Counted from the first letter of the stretch, positions 1 through 8,402 are shown. The stretch is DNA of 29,401 nt from CAKVLS01 sp045651685 (GCA_045651685.1 JAZRSV010000001.1:1-29401), one strand, 5' to 3'. Notes: generated from the letters alone by a model not told the origin. Made by a program: numbers and translations.

Positions 1-23
1 AGCACATATATGCTCTTTTTATA

Positions 24-1538
24 TTATAAAACTTCTAAATTTTTGCCATATGCTTTTTTGAAATCAAAACTTGCTTTCAAAGCTTCTCTAATTTCTATAG
101 AAGCATCACCTGTCACTATAGTTTTCATAATAACAGAGTCACCCAAAACATCACAGCTAACATCTTGTATGATATTGCGATGTGTTTTGTCAAGAGCTTC
201 TGCTATTCTTACGATAATAGCAAGGCGTTTTACAGCGGCCAAATCTTCTTCTGTTAAGATATCTTTGTACTTAATCCAGTCTGTTAGGCTAAAGTCGTTT
301 GACTCTTGGCTAGCACATACAAATGCTGCAAGTACAATTTCTCTTTGGGTAACACCCAAAATGTCAGAATTGATAATTATATTAAAGCTATTTTTTGCAT
401 GGTCATAAAATTTGATACGCTTACCACAATCATGCATCATAGAAGCGATACGCAAAACTTTTAGATAACCACGAGATAGTTTATGTAAAACTTTTAGTTG
501 TCTAAATAGTATCAAAGCAAGTTCGCCAACTTGTTTTGCATTGTCTTCTTTTTTATCATAGAAACTGTTGATAGAATCTAAACTAAAGCCTAGCAAGTCA
601 GAAATTGGTTTTTCGTTAGTAATAGGTGCAGCATATTGTAGGATAAGACCTTCGTTGCCACCTTTATCAGATATAACAAACTCTTGCAACAAGCTTGTAT
701 CTAACAAAGCTTTTGCTATGCAGATGCCACTTGCAAGGATGTCTGCTCTTTCGCTTGGCAAACCTTTGATTTTTTTGCTCTTGTCTAAATCAAGAGTTTT
801 GATTAGATCATATACAGAGTCAAAGTCTTTTTTGGTCATTGGATAGTTGTGTGCAAGATCTAGTGGATATTTTTTGATCTTACGGCTTAACTTACCAATA
901 TTGGCAAAAGCACCACCTACACCGATAAAAGAATATTCTTCATCGACATTTTTTAACCAGTCATAAGCTTTTAGCTCGTTTTTGAACAGCTCTACCATAC
1001 GAGAGCATATTGTCTCTGGGGCTTCTTTGGTGTTTTCAAACAATTGAGTCAAAGTATATGCACCCATAGGTACTATTGCTTGGTTAACTATAGTTCTACG
1101 ATTATATTGAACAATATATGTGCTACCACCTCTGATGTCAAAAATAACACCTTTTGGTATATCTAGAGTATTAATAACGCCAGCATACAAAGAGTTTACT
1201 TCTTCTTCTTCGGTCAAAATCTTAAATTTAAAACCACAAGTGTTATAAATCTCTTCAAAAAAGCTGCGTTGATTTTTTATCACCTTAACATTGTGTACAG
1301 CAACAGCGATAGTATTTGAAACTTTGTTAACATCACAAATTGTTTTGTACATTTTCAAAATAGATATTGCTTCTGCGATACGAACAGGTTTGATAAAACC
1401 ATCTTTCTCCATATCTTGACTTATCTTGATAGTCTCTGACATTTCGTCAAAAACAACATAGTTGCCAGTTGGCAACACATTTGCCAAGATCAAGTCTATC
1501 TTTGTAGTGCCTAAACTAATAACTGCTATCTTCTCCAA
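24..1538 (-). CDS. Ppx/GppA-like phosphatase with C-terminal HD domain
   Basis: Probable member of the Ppx/GppA family (exopolyphosphatase / guanosine pentaphosphate phosphatase), an actin-like ATPase fold, followed by an HD domain; 504 residues, as in other Ppx-HD fusions. The acidic stretch EEEEVNSLYAG (about 110-120) corresponds to the family's catalytic-glutamate motif, and DIRGGST (134-140) to the phosphate loop usually written DIGGGST. The HD domain carries MHDCGK near residue 368. The first phosphate loop is divergent: SLGTTKIDL where the family has DIGSNSIRL, so activity is uncertain. The start is set by GGAG about 7 bases upstream of the ATG. A promoter lies at 1598-1626, so it is probably transcribed separately from the ferredoxin. 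The family assignment is good; the substrate is not known. Confidence 0.85.
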   Translation of the reverse strand: MEKIAVISLGTTKIDLILANVLPTGNYVVFDEMSETIKISQDMEKDGFIKPVRIAEAISILKMYKTICDVNKVSNTIAVAVHNVKVIKNQRSFFEEIYNTCGFKFKILTEEEEVNSLYAGVINTLDIPKGVIFDIRGGSTYIVQYNRRTIVNQAIVPMGAYTLTQLFENTKEAPETICSRMVELFKNELKAYDWLKNVDEEYSFIGVGGAFANIGKLSRKIKKYPLDLAHNYPMTKKDFDSVYDLIKTLDLDKSKKIKGLPSERADILASGICIAKALLDTSLLQEFVISDKGGNEGLILQYAAPITNEKPISDLLGFSLDSINSFYDKKEDNAKQVGELALILFRQLKVLHKLSRGYLKVLRIASMMHDCGKRIKFYDHAKNSFNIIINSDILGVTQREIVLAAFVCASQESNDFSLTDWIKYKDILTEEDLAAVKRLAIIVRIAEALDKTHRNIIQDVSCDVLGDSVIMKTIVTGDASIEIREALKASFDFKKAYGKNLEVL

Positions 1539-1597
1539 AAGTGTGTCTCCTTAATTGTTGTTGTGAAAAAGATACATTAATATCTTCTTACACGCCG

Positions 1598-1626
1598 ATT
1601 ATATCACATAAAAAGTATTTTGTACA
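1598..1626 (-). promoter_or_regulatory. Probable sigma-A promoter of the Ppx-like gene
   Basis: On the minus strand, TATAAT (1598-1603) is preceded by an extended -10 TG, with TGTACA (1621-1626) 17 bases upstream. The -35 matches consensus at only 4 of 6 positions; the extended -10 would compensate. It leaves a leader of roughly 50 bases before the ATG at 1538. Confidence 0.55.
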
Positions 1627-1647
1627 TACTCTATTTTTATTTTTTTG

Positions 1648-1679
1648 TTGTAAAATTTTTTACAAATAATTACAACAAA
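1648..1679. repeat. Nested inverted repeats between ferredoxin and Ppx-like gene
   Basis: An inner dyad TTGTAAAA-TT-TTTTACAA (1648-1665) overlaps an outer pair TTTGTTGTAA (1644-1653) and TTACAACAAA (1670-1679), which could pair instead of it. It lies 15 bases downstream of the ferredoxin stop and upstream of the Ppx-like promoter. It could be an operator or a weak ferredoxin terminator. There is no clear T-run on the minus strand, so no role is assigned. Confidence 0.35.
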
Positions 1680-1694
1680 TTTAGCAATGGATAA

Positions 1695-1859
1695 TTATTT
1701 AACTTCGATTGCTTCTACTGGGCAAATGCTTTGGCAAGAACCACATTTGATACATTTTGAAGTATCAATTTGAGCTTTACCGTCTTTCAAAACAATTGCT
1801 TCTACTGGACATGCACTTTGGCATGCGCCACAACCAATACATTTTTCTTGATCGATCAT
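1695..1859 (-). CDS. 2[4Fe-4S] ferredoxin (54 residues)
   Basis: Small clostridial-type ferredoxin carrying two [4Fe-4S] clusters, a soluble low-potential electron carrier. The protein has two near-identical halves, each with CxxCxxCxxxCP: CIGCGACQSACP at residues 7-18 and CIKCGSCQSICP at 36-47. These eight cysteines are the complete ligand set. The length is typical of the family. The start is fixed by TGGAGG five bases before the ATG. A short hairpin (GCCTA/TAGGC) sits in the leader at 1874-1888. It is close behind the TauE/SafE pair on the same strand (59 bases), so it may share their transcript. The electron partner cannot be told from the neighbours. Confidence 0.95.
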   Translation of the reverse strand: MIDQEKCIGCGACQSACPVEAIVLKDGKAQIDTSKCIKCGSCQSICPVEAIEVK

Positions 1860-1918
1860 AATATCCTCCAAAAGCGCCTATTTAGTAGGCTACGACATTA
1901 TTTTAACACAACAAATTG

Positions 1919-2320
1919 TTATAGTCTAGTATTTTTACGCTTTTTGGACATCGCATTTTTTTGGCAAGCAAGGTACAACTTAAAAAACTCAACAATTGAT
2001 AAAATTATCAAAAATACTCCAAACAGAATTTTTAACACCTTATTATCTATCCCCCTAGCGACAAAAGCCATAAAAGCAGCCGAGACAATGCCAAACACAG
2101 CAAACACAACACCAACTCTAATATTAACAAGCTTGTTTTTTAGGTGCAAAATTAGCACAAATACTGCCATTACAGCAAAAGATACTAGATTGATTAGTTG
2201 CGCTTGTTTTTGCTCTATACCCAGTATCATTGTTATAAGTGGTATAAGCAAAGTGCCACCACCCATACCCATACCACCAAAGACACCGCCCAAAGCGCCT
2301 ATAAAAAACCACCAAAACAT
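1919..2320 (-). CDS. TauE/SafE-family permease, half-size (second of pair)
   Basis: Membrane protein of 133 residues with about four hydrophobic segments, corresponding to one half of a TauE/SafE transporter (full-length members are about 250 residues with an internal duplication). The N-terminal GGVFGGMGMGGGTLLIP is the glycine-rich re-entrant motif of the family, which exports sulfur-containing or small organic anions. It starts eight bases after the stop of the other half-gene, and its SD (GAGGTGAG) overlaps that stop codon, suggesting translational coupling and a heterodimer. The Lys/Arg-rich C-terminus is probably cytoplasmic. The substrate is unknown. Confidence 0.85.
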   Translation of the reverse strand: MFWWFFIGALGGVFGGMGMGGGTLLIPLITMILGIEQKQAQLINLVSFAVMAVFVLILHLKNKLVNIRVGVVFAVFGIVSAAFMAFVARGIDNKVLKILFGVFLIILSIVEFFKLYLACQKNAMSKKRKNTRL

Positions 2321-2328
2321 CTCTCACC

Positions 2329-2691
2329 TCAAAACAACATTTTTAATCCTGCTACCAGCATGATAACTGCAAATATAATCGAAATAGTATTGTTTTTTGC
2401 ATCGCCAAGAATTTTACCTCCAATCAAGCCACCCACTACTACGCCAAGTATAAGCCAAATGTTTTTTGACAAACTTAAGCCAATGTTGGTCATATAAACA
2501 ATACTGCTAGCGATACTTATAGGTAGCATTATAAAAATAGCTGTAGCGTGCGCATTTTTTTGCTCAAAACCCAAAAGCGACACAAGTATCGGCACACAAA
2601 TCATACCGCCGCCACCACCAAATAAACCGTTAAAAATACCTATTACAACGCCCCAAAAAGCTACAACAAAAAACCGTTTTTTATCTTGCAT
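2329..2691 (-). CDS. TauE/SafE-family permease, half-size (first of pair)
   Basis: Membrane protein of 120 residues, the partner of the next gene. Hydrophobic segments run from about residue 8 to the C-terminus, with the family's glycine-rich motif at GLFGGGGGMICVPIL (about 22-36). It equals one repeat of a normal TauE/SafE permease. Because both halves are intact and coupled, this looks like a genuine two-gene transporter rather than one broken gene. The SD before the ATG is weak (AAAG). Pairs of half-size TauE/SafE genes are common in low-GC Gram-positives. The transported substrate cannot be inferred here. Confidence 0.85.
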   Translation of the reverse strand: MQDKKRFFVVAFWGVVIGIFNGLFGGGGGMICVPILVSLLGFEQKNAHATAIFIMLPISIASSIVYMTNIGLSLSKNIWLILGVVVGGLIGGKILGDAKNNTISIIFAVIMLVAGLKMLF

Positions 2692-2772
2692 AAATCAATC
2701 TTTGACATTTTACACATGAATTATAAAAAATTTGTCTATAATCAGGTATAAAAATTTTGTTTGTTTATAAAA

Positions 2773-2795
2773 AAATACCTATAATTATGGTATTT
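2773..2795. promoter_or_regulatory. Dyad symmetry, possible operator
   Basis: AAATACC and GGTATTT flank an AT-rich core (TATAATTAT) in the divergent region between the TauE pair and the large surface protein, just upstream of the surface-protein -35 box. Position and symmetry would suit a repressor or activator site. No regulator gene is adjacent, and AT-rich DNA yields such dyads by chance. Confidence 0.3.
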
Positions 2796-2809
2796 AGTCA
2801 AAATTTTAA

Positions 2810-2838
2810 TTGCAAAAAATGCAAAGTTGTTATATACT
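2810..2838 (+). promoter_or_regulatory. Probable promoter of the four-module surface protein
   Basis: TTGCAA (2810-2815), a 17-base spacer and TATACT (2833-2838). The same TTGCAA/17/TATACT arrangement occurs before uvrB. It leaves an AT-rich leader of about 80 bases before the ATG at 2925. Confidence 0.6.
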
Positions 2839-2924
2839 AGAGTAGTTTAATAAATATAATATATATCTATGTGCTTTTTACATAGTTGTTAAACAAAAAA
2901 ACAATAATTTTAAGGATTATCAAG

Positions 2925-5900
2925 ATGAACATTATAAAACGCTCACAAAAAACATTGACCTGTTTATTTATTGCCCTTGCAATTATTTTAAGCCAAATAG
3001 GCATAATTGTTTTTTATCAATTTTCTAAAGCCCCTTATGCTCTTGCATTAAGCGACATAACTGGCGACTTTAATGAGTTAGGCGACCCTTACTTTACTAG
3101 ATATACAAGCAATTCTAGTGGCGAGCCTTACAAACCAAGTTATTGGACAGAAGCTGGTGGTAGCTCTACAGGCGTTGCAGCTGGTGTTATTAGTGTAGAC
3201 AATACAGAGTTTAACAACAACACCAACAACGGTTATGGCCTAGCTACTAACCCAGGTACTATTGGTGAAGACGACTATATCTTAATGATTAGATCAAAAG
3301 ATAGCAAAGCTTCTAACTACGGTTTCAAAAACAGCTCACAAATTACACTATCTAGCAACAGCTATTACAAAATAACTGTTTTGTGTAAGACAGATGTTGT
3401 TGGCAACAACGGTGCTTCTATTTATCTAAACTCTACAGATATCAAACAAGACAACCAATACAACTTTGTAAATATCAATACCCACAACAAATGGGAGACA
3501 TTTACATTCTTTGTACAAACTAATCCTTATACATCTTCAAAAGTTTCTATCGAACTATGGCTTGGTTCTAACGGAAATATCACTTCTAACGGTGCAGTTT
3601 TCTTTGATGATATAAAAGTTTATAGCTTAAGCCAAAACGAATATATCAACGAAACATCTAACCCAGCATACGATTTTAGCGACATCGACAACATGCCATT
3701 GCATGCAAGAAATGTTAACCTTAAAAAGATCGTACTTGCAGGCGAACAATTCTTAAATTCAAATTTTGAATTAGGCAATACCGAATGGACAAAAACCGAA
3801 GGTATGGACCTAACACAAGAAGATAGCGTTAACGGAGTTGCTCATATCAACAACTCTAACGAAACTCTAACTGTTATGGGTCTAGAGCCAACAGACACTA
3901 ACCCAGGCAGTTCTAATACTTACAACAACACAAAATCATTGTTTATTAACAACAAAAAAGAAGTTGCTGTAACATATGCTTCTAACAAAGCTGTCACTAT
4001 CAAACAACATGGTTATTACAAATTAAGCCTATTGTTAAAAACTGGCAACATCACTGGCGGCGGTGCAACAATAGAATTAAAACAAGTGACTGATGGCGAC
4101 GATGCAGAAAATGCTTTTACTAAAAAACTAGAATCATTAACATCATCTTCTGGTTTATCACAATATAATGGTTATCAAGAATATTCTATTTATATTTGTG
4201 GCAACCCATACAGAGATGAGCAAGTAAAATTATTCTTATCACTAAATGTTGCTGGTTATGTTATATTTGACGACATCTCTTTAGAACAAATTGACTATAA
4301 GATGTTTAGCGAAAATAGTTCTAACACATTAACATTGCATGATAGCGTAGATACTACCAACATCTACAATGGTGCTTTTAACTATACATCTAACGACAAC
4401 AGCACAATCACTTACCCACTAGCAGCACAAAAATGGACAACTGATTCTAAAATCAGCGGTATCATCAGTGTTAATGGTACACACTACGATGCAAACAAAT
4501 CAAACTATGGCGCTAGCGCAGAAAACCCTGGCCCAGTAACAAACTATCCTAATGCTGACCAAACACTTAACAGCACAAACAATGTGTTAATGGTAAGAAG
4601 CGATAGCACACAAAAATATGTAGAATACAAGAGCCAATCATTTAGCATTTCTGGTTCTGACAATGCTTCTATCGTAGGCGTTAGCGTTTGGGTAAAAACT
4701 CAAAGCAACTTATCAAATCCAAATTCTGGTGCTTTTATCAGACTTGAAGATATCAACGGCGTTGTTTTAGCTCAAATCACAGATATCAGAACTCACGAAC
4801 TTTCTGCTAACAACGACTGGCAACAATATCACTTGTTTGTAGAAAACAATATAAGCAGCATTTCTTGCTACCTTGTTATCGGTTTGGGTACAGAAACTAA
4901 CCCAACAAGCGGCTATGCTTACTTTGATAATATCGAACAAAAAACAAGTGTAAAAACAGCTGACATCACAGCTTTAGACAGCAGCAAATATTGCTTTACA
5001 TCTTTAGCTACTGACAGCTTTAACTCAAGCATTTATAATGCAAACACAGTTAACACACCTTATACTTATGTAGCAGAAGGCGAAACCCCAACAGAAACAA
5101 CTGCAGGTGTTATTAACCTTTCTACAGTAGCAAGCAACATCTTACCTATCACTGTACCAGTTAGAGAAGGTACAACTGATAACAATATGTTGATGATCAA
5201 AAATAATGCTCCAACTAACTTTACTTTCAAATCTTCTTATACAAGAGATTTAGCAGCTGGTTCTTGCTTCAAACTTTCTGTATGGGTATACACTGCCAAC
5301 CTATCAACTGACAACCAAAACATCAACAATGTTTATGGCGCTAGTGTTAGATTGAGCAATATGGAAGAGTCTTTTGACAACATCATTACCGACACAGAAG
5401 AAAACAATGGTTGGGTACTATATACCTTCTATATCGAAGCAGAAACACTATCAGAATTAGACATTTACCTTTCTTTAGGTACAGAAGAAGTGCCTGTACA
5501 AGGTTATGCATTCTTTGATGATATTACTATCTCAAAAATCACTGCAGAAGAATATAACGCAGTTAACAAAGAAGATGTTAATGTTATCAAAAACACTGCC
5601 CTAGCTCAAACATCAGGCGATACCGAACCAAACCCAGAAGAAGAAACAAAACCAGCTACTGGTACTGCTGCTAATGTTTGGTTTGTTGTACCATCTGTAA
5701 TCATCGCACTTGCTTTGCTTATTGCTATCGTTGGATATGCAATGCGTAAGATTAAATTTAGAAATCCATTTAGACGCAAACAAAAACAAAGCGAATACAA
5801 CAGAGAACGCTCTTTGCATAGCGATATTGTAAAAAGAGAACTTGCAGAACAAAGACGCATCAAACTTAAAGAAATTGATAATCAACTTGCACAAATTAAT

Positions 5901-6251
5901 GCTCTTATCGAAGAAAACAAAGCTACTTACGAAGCTGACCTAAAAGACGAAAAGAACAAAGGTAAAGAGCAAAAACTATTTACAAAATACGCAAAAGAGC
6001 GTACAAAATTGCAAAAGCAACTTGATAATCTAAACTCTGCAAAAGCATTTATCACAGATGCCGAAAACATCAAAGCAGAAGAAGAAAGAGAAATCAGACG
6101 CAGACAAAATCTTTTGAATAGCGAAAATAAACAAATCGTAAAAGAAGCTACTACTAACCCACAACCAACTGAAGAGACTAAAGTAGAAGAACAACCAAAA
6201 GAAGAGTCAGAAGCTGTAAAAAAGGCTCGTGCTAGAGCAAAAATGAAATAA
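2925..6251 (+). CDS. Large surface protein with four jelly-roll-like modules and cytoplasmic coiled coil
   Basis: Protein of 1108 residues, not recognised as a named family member. A basic N-terminus and hydrophobic segment (about 11-33) form an export signal or anchor. Four modules of about 200-220 residues follow. Each has a tryptophan-containing strand, 'LMI' or 'LFI', 'YKxSVWVKT'-like text, and ends in an aromatic-FDDI or FDNI motif (about residues 226, 446, 665 and 862). This resembles carbohydrate-binding jelly-roll domains such as CBM4/9. One membrane helix (about 918-940) precedes an Arg-rich stop-transfer sequence and a charged coiled coil to the C-terminus. The ATG at 2925 is chosen over the in-frame TTG at 2886 because AAGGA lies 8 bases before it and the signal begins there. 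Glycan binding is inferred, not shown. Confidence 0.8.
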   Translation: MNIIKRSQKTLTCLFIALAIILSQIGIIVFYQFSKAPYALALSDITGDFNELGDPYFTRYTSNSSGEPYKPSYWTEAGGSSTGVAAGVISVDNTEFNNNTNNGYGLATNPGTIGEDDYILMIRSKDSKASNYGFKNSSQITLSSNSYYKITVLCKTDVVGNNGASIYLNSTDIKQDNQYNFVNINTHNKWETFTFFVQTNPYTSSKVSIELWLGSNGNITSNGAVFFDDIKVYSLSQNEYINETSNPAYDFSDIDNMPLHARNVNLKKIVLAGEQFLNSNFELGNTEWTKTEGMDLTQEDSVNGVAHINNSNETLTVMGLEPTDTNPGSSNTYNNTKSLFINNKKEVAVTYASNKAVTIKQHGYYKLSLLLKTGNITGGGATIELKQVTDGDDAENAFTKKLESLTSSSGLSQYNGYQEYSIYICGNPYRDEQVKLFLSLNVAGYVIFDDISLEQIDYKMFSENSSNTLTLHDSVDTTNIYNGAFNYTSNDNSTITYPLAAQKWTTDSKISGIISVNGTHYDANKSNYGASAENPGPVTNYPNADQTLNSTNNVLMVRSDSTQKYVEYKSQSFSISGSDNASIVGVSVWVKTQSNLSNPNSGAFIRLEDINGVVLAQITDIRTHELSANNDWQQYHLFVENNISSISCYLVIGLGTETNPTSGYAYFDNIEQKTSVKTADITALDSSKYCFTSLATDSFNSSIYNANTVNTPYTYVAEGETPTETTAGVINLSTVASNILPITVPVREGTTDNNMLMIKNNAPTNFTFKSSYTRDLAAGSCFKLSVWVYTANLSTDNQNINNVYGASVRLSNMEESFDNIITDTEENNGWVLYTFYIEAETLSELDIYLSLGTEEVPVQGYAFFDDITISKITAEEYNAVNKEDVNVIKNTALAQTSGDTEPNPEEETKPATGTAANVWFVVPSVIIALALLIAIVGYAMRKIKFRNPFRRKQKQSEYNRERSLHSDIVKRELAEQRRIKLKEIDNQLAQINALIEENKATYEADLKDEKNKGKEQKLFTKYAKERTKLQKQLDNLNSAKAFITDAENIKAEEEREIRRRQNLLNSENKQIVKEATTNPQPTEETKVEEQPKEESEAVKKARARAKMK

Positions 6252-6284
6252 TAACATTATGCTAAATATGTTTGTTTAACACAA

Positions 6285-6317
6285 CAAAAAAGACTGCAGG
6301 TTTGCAGTCTTTTTTTT
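6285..6317 (+). terminator. Rho-independent terminator after the surface protein
   Basis: GACTGCA (6292-6298), loop GGTT, TGCAGTC (6303-6309), extended by A/T pairs and followed by a T-run. It lies 34 bases after the stop codon. Confidence 0.9.
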
Positions 6318-6332
6318 ATTGCTTATTATAAA

Positions 6333-6370
6333 CAAATAAAAAACAAGCTAATTTAATCTAGCTTGTTTTT
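6333..6370 (-). terminator. Rho-independent terminator of the zinc-ribbon/GNAT operon
   Basis: On the minus strand AAAAACAAGCTA pairs with TAGCTTGTTTTT (6339-6350 with 6359-6370; 8-base loop), followed by a T-rich tract. It sits just past the stop at 6376. Confidence 0.85.
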
Positions 6371-6375
6371 GTTTT

Positions 6376-6771
6376 TTATTCTTCTCCAATAACCTTTTTG
6401 CTCCAAGTTTTTTCGCCACACTTTGGACATTTTAGATATCTTGTAAAACCTAAATGTGGAGATAAAACAACTTGTTTATATGTTGGTACATATCTATGAT
6501 GACATTTTTTACATTCGTGATAACCAATTATTCGCTCCATTGCTATAACAATAAAAACTATAGTTAAGCAAATAACAAAACCTATTGTAATAAGTACTAT
6601 TCTAAGCCATGTTGCAACATCTGCATAAGCAGCAATCATGCATAAAGAAAGTAAAGCACAAACAGCAACTATTGCAAGTGCTATAGTGCATCTAAAAAGC
6701 ATTTTATCATTTTTTGATTTTTGGCTTTTTATATCAATTATATCTTGTTCTAATTGTTTTTTGTCTACCAT
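6376..6771 (-). CDS. Small membrane protein with C-terminal zinc ribbon
   Basis: Protein of 131 residues, no named family recognised. A short charged helical N-terminus is followed by two hydrophobic segments (about 26-50 and 58-78). A C-terminal domain then has CKKC (about 88-91) and CPKC (about 115-118), a treble-clef or zinc-ribbon arrangement predicted to bind one Zn ion. Both termini are probably cytoplasmic. It lies 14 bases after the GNAT-like gene, and its SD (GAAAGGTG) overlaps that gene's stop region, so the two are cotranscribed. The ribbon could bind protein or nucleic acid; function unknown. Confidence 0.75.
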   Translation of the reverse strand: MVDKKQLEQDIIDIKSQKSKNDKMLFRCTIALAIVAVCALLSLCMIAAYADVATWLRIVLITIGFVICLTIVFIVIAMERIIGYHECKKCHHRYVPTYKQVVLSPHLGFTRYLKCPKCGEKTWSKKVIGEE

Positions 6772-6785
6772 ATTGACACACCTTT

Positions 6786-8015
6786 CTATTTTGTTTTCTT
6801 TTTTGCTGACACAGTTTTTGCATCTACTGTATGCTTTTCTTCAACAATAGTCTTTATATCTTCTATTGGTTGATTTTTTAATTTAGCATCTGGAGTTAAC
6901 AATTTATAATATGCCCTACGGCGTTTGTGTTGTATATAATCAAAGAACTTCCATTGTTGTTGTATCTTAAAGTTATCTTCTAACATTAAGTTTGTCTCTG
7001 CAGCACTAACGCCAAGTTTAATCATTTGACTAATCATATAATTAAGTACAACTGCGTTTAGGCCTTTGTTTTGATACTCTGGTTTTACAGCAATAAGGCC
7101 TAGGTCAATAATATCAACTTGTTTTTTTGCTTTTAGTAGTCTAAAGATACCTGTTGGAAATAATCTACCCTTTGATTTGTTTACAGCATTAGAAAGTGAT
7201 GGGAAGCATAGACCAAAAGCAACAACCTTATCATTTTTGTCTGTGACAATAACGATAAATTCTTTTCTTAAGATCAAATAAAATTGCGATACAACTGCCT
7301 TTTTTACTTTGTCGGTAAATGGTACTGTACCATACAAGTTAGAGTATGCCTCATCTAAAGTTTCAAAAACACCGTCAACATATCTTGAAACAAGCTCTTT
7401 TATATTTTTACATTCTGCAATTTTTAGATTATATCTACTTAATACAGCTTGTGACAATCTTTCTACTTTTGGGTCAACTTGTTTTGGAGTAAACAATCTG
7501 CACTCTAACCAGTCAACCTCTTTTTTGTATCCGCACTCTTCGATAAGTTTTGGATAATAAGGATGATTGTATTGCTCCTCAAATGTTTGGTATTGATCAA
7601 AACCTTCTATAAGCAAACCTTCTCTATCAAGGTCATTATAACCCATAGGACCATGAGCAATGTTCATGCCTTTTTCTTTTGCCCAATCTTCTACCGCGTC
7701 AAAAAGAGCTTTTGCAACTTCTATATCATTGATACTATCAAATCTAGAAAATCTAACTCTCTTTTCATTATGTTTTTGATTGTATAGTTTTTGGATAATA
7801 GCGCAAATTCTTCCAACTAATTTATTATTTTTATAAGCCAAAAATGCTTGAATTTCGCAATCTTCAAAAGACTCATTTTTTCTTTTATCAAACTTGTTTA
7901 TCTCATCAATACGCAAATTTGGTACATAGTACGGATTGCCCTTGTATAGCTTTTCAGGAAAATCTACAAACTTTCTAACATCTTTGCTTGTGATAACCTT
8001 TTTTATCTCAACCAT
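6786..8015 (-). CDS. GNAT-like N-acetyltransferase family protein (YghO-like)
   Basis: Cytoplasmic protein of 409 residues resembling the YghO-type GNAT family found across bacteria. The near-diagnostic HGPMGYNDLDREG string is at about residues 120-132. A GNAT motif-A region is at about 300-327 (DLGLIAVKPEYQNKGLNAVV), where QNKGLNA corresponds to the acetyl-CoA pyrophosphate loop. The N-terminal half looks like a second, degenerate GNAT fold. The C-terminus is Lys-rich. The start is fixed by AGGAGA 7 bases upstream, with a promoter at 8034-8062. First gene of a two-gene operon with the zinc-ribbon protein. The acceptor substrate is unknown; calling it an acetyltransferase is a family inference. 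Confidence 0.8.
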   Translation of the reverse strand: MVEIKKVITSKDVRKFVDFPEKLYKGNPYYVPNLRIDEINKFDKRKNESFEDCEIQAFLAYKNNKLVGRICAIIQKLYNQKHNEKRVRFSRFDSINDIEVAKALFDAVEDWAKEKGMNIAHGPMGYNDLDREGLLIEGFDQYQTFEEQYNHPYYPKLIEECGYKKEVDWLECRLFTPKQVDPKVERLSQAVLSRYNLKIAECKNIKELVSRYVDGVFETLDEAYSNLYGTVPFTDKVKKAVVSQFYLILRKEFIVIVTDKNDKVVAFGLCFPSLSNAVNKSKGRLFPTGIFRLLKAKKQVDIIDLGLIAVKPEYQNKGLNAVVLNYMISQMIKLGVSAAETNLMLEDNFKIQQQWKFFDYIQHKRRRAYYKLLTPDAKLKNQPIEDIKTIVEEKHTVDAKTVSAKKKTK

Positions 8016-8033
8016 AGTATATCTCCTAATTGT

Positions 8034-8062
8034 ATTATAACTATTTTAGTAAAAATTCGCAA
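8034..8062 (-). promoter_or_regulatory. Probable promoter of the GNAT/zinc-ribbon operon
   Basis: On the minus strand TTGCGA (8057-8062), a 17-base spacer and TATAAT (8034-8039). The -35 box directly abuts the stop codon of the LysM gene. Confidence 0.65.
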
Positions 8063-8341
8063 CTAAATAAATAATTGTTGTCCAACAAATAATGATGAGA
8101 TATTACCGTTTTTTTGCTTTATATCTGATGCTGTAGTGTTATATTTTGTTGCAATGCTTTCAAAAGTTTCGGCAGGCAACACAACATGCACAATCTTTGG
8201 ATTAAGGTCAACGACAACCCTATCCCCAGGATTAAGCGATTCGTATTCGCTTATTATTGCAGATGGCATTACTCCAAATTGCTTTGCAATGGTTTGCTTT
8301 GAATCACCTTGCAACACCTTATAAATTAAATAGTTTTTCAT
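8063..8341 (-). CDS. Two-LysM-domain protein without export signal
   Basis: Protein of 92 residues consisting almost entirely of two LysM-like repeats: residues about 5-48, with the motif QGDSKQTIAKQFGV, and about 51-92, with LPAETFESIATKYNTTASDIKQKN ending in LFVGQQLFI (described here as one repeat). LysM modules bind N-acetylglucosamine polymers such as peptidoglycan. No signal peptide or membrane segment is present, so it either acts inside the cell, as spore-morphogenesis LysM proteins can, or leaves by another route. The ATG follows a strong SD, AAGGGGG. It is divergent from the flippase gene, with a 69-base gap. Confidence 0.8.
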   Translation of the reverse strand: MKNYLIYKVLQGDSKQTIAKQFGVMPSAIISEYESLNPGDRVVVDLNPKIVHVVLPAETFESIATKYNTTASDIKQKNGNISSLFVGQQLFI

Positions 8342-8369
8342 ACAACCCCCTTCATAATTTTATATGAGA

Positions 8370-8402
8370 CCTAATAAAATATTATTATATTTACTTATTA
8401 GG
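8370..8402. promoter_or_regulatory. Inverted repeat overlapping the flippase SD
   Basis: CCTAATAA (8370-8377) can pair with TTATTAGG (8395-8402) across a 17-base AT loop. The right arm overlaps the flippase SD (AGGGG, 8400-8404). It could be a dimeric operator in the LysM/flippase divergent region or an RNA hairpin that limits ribosome access. Neither is shown. Confidence 0.35.

Noticed and set aside
1770..2363. Plus-strand open frame of 197 codons opposite the ferredoxin and TauE genes
   Set aside because: It lies antisense to three genes with clear family motifs, has no SD, and its low-complexity Pro/Thr/Ile composition is that of a shadow frame.
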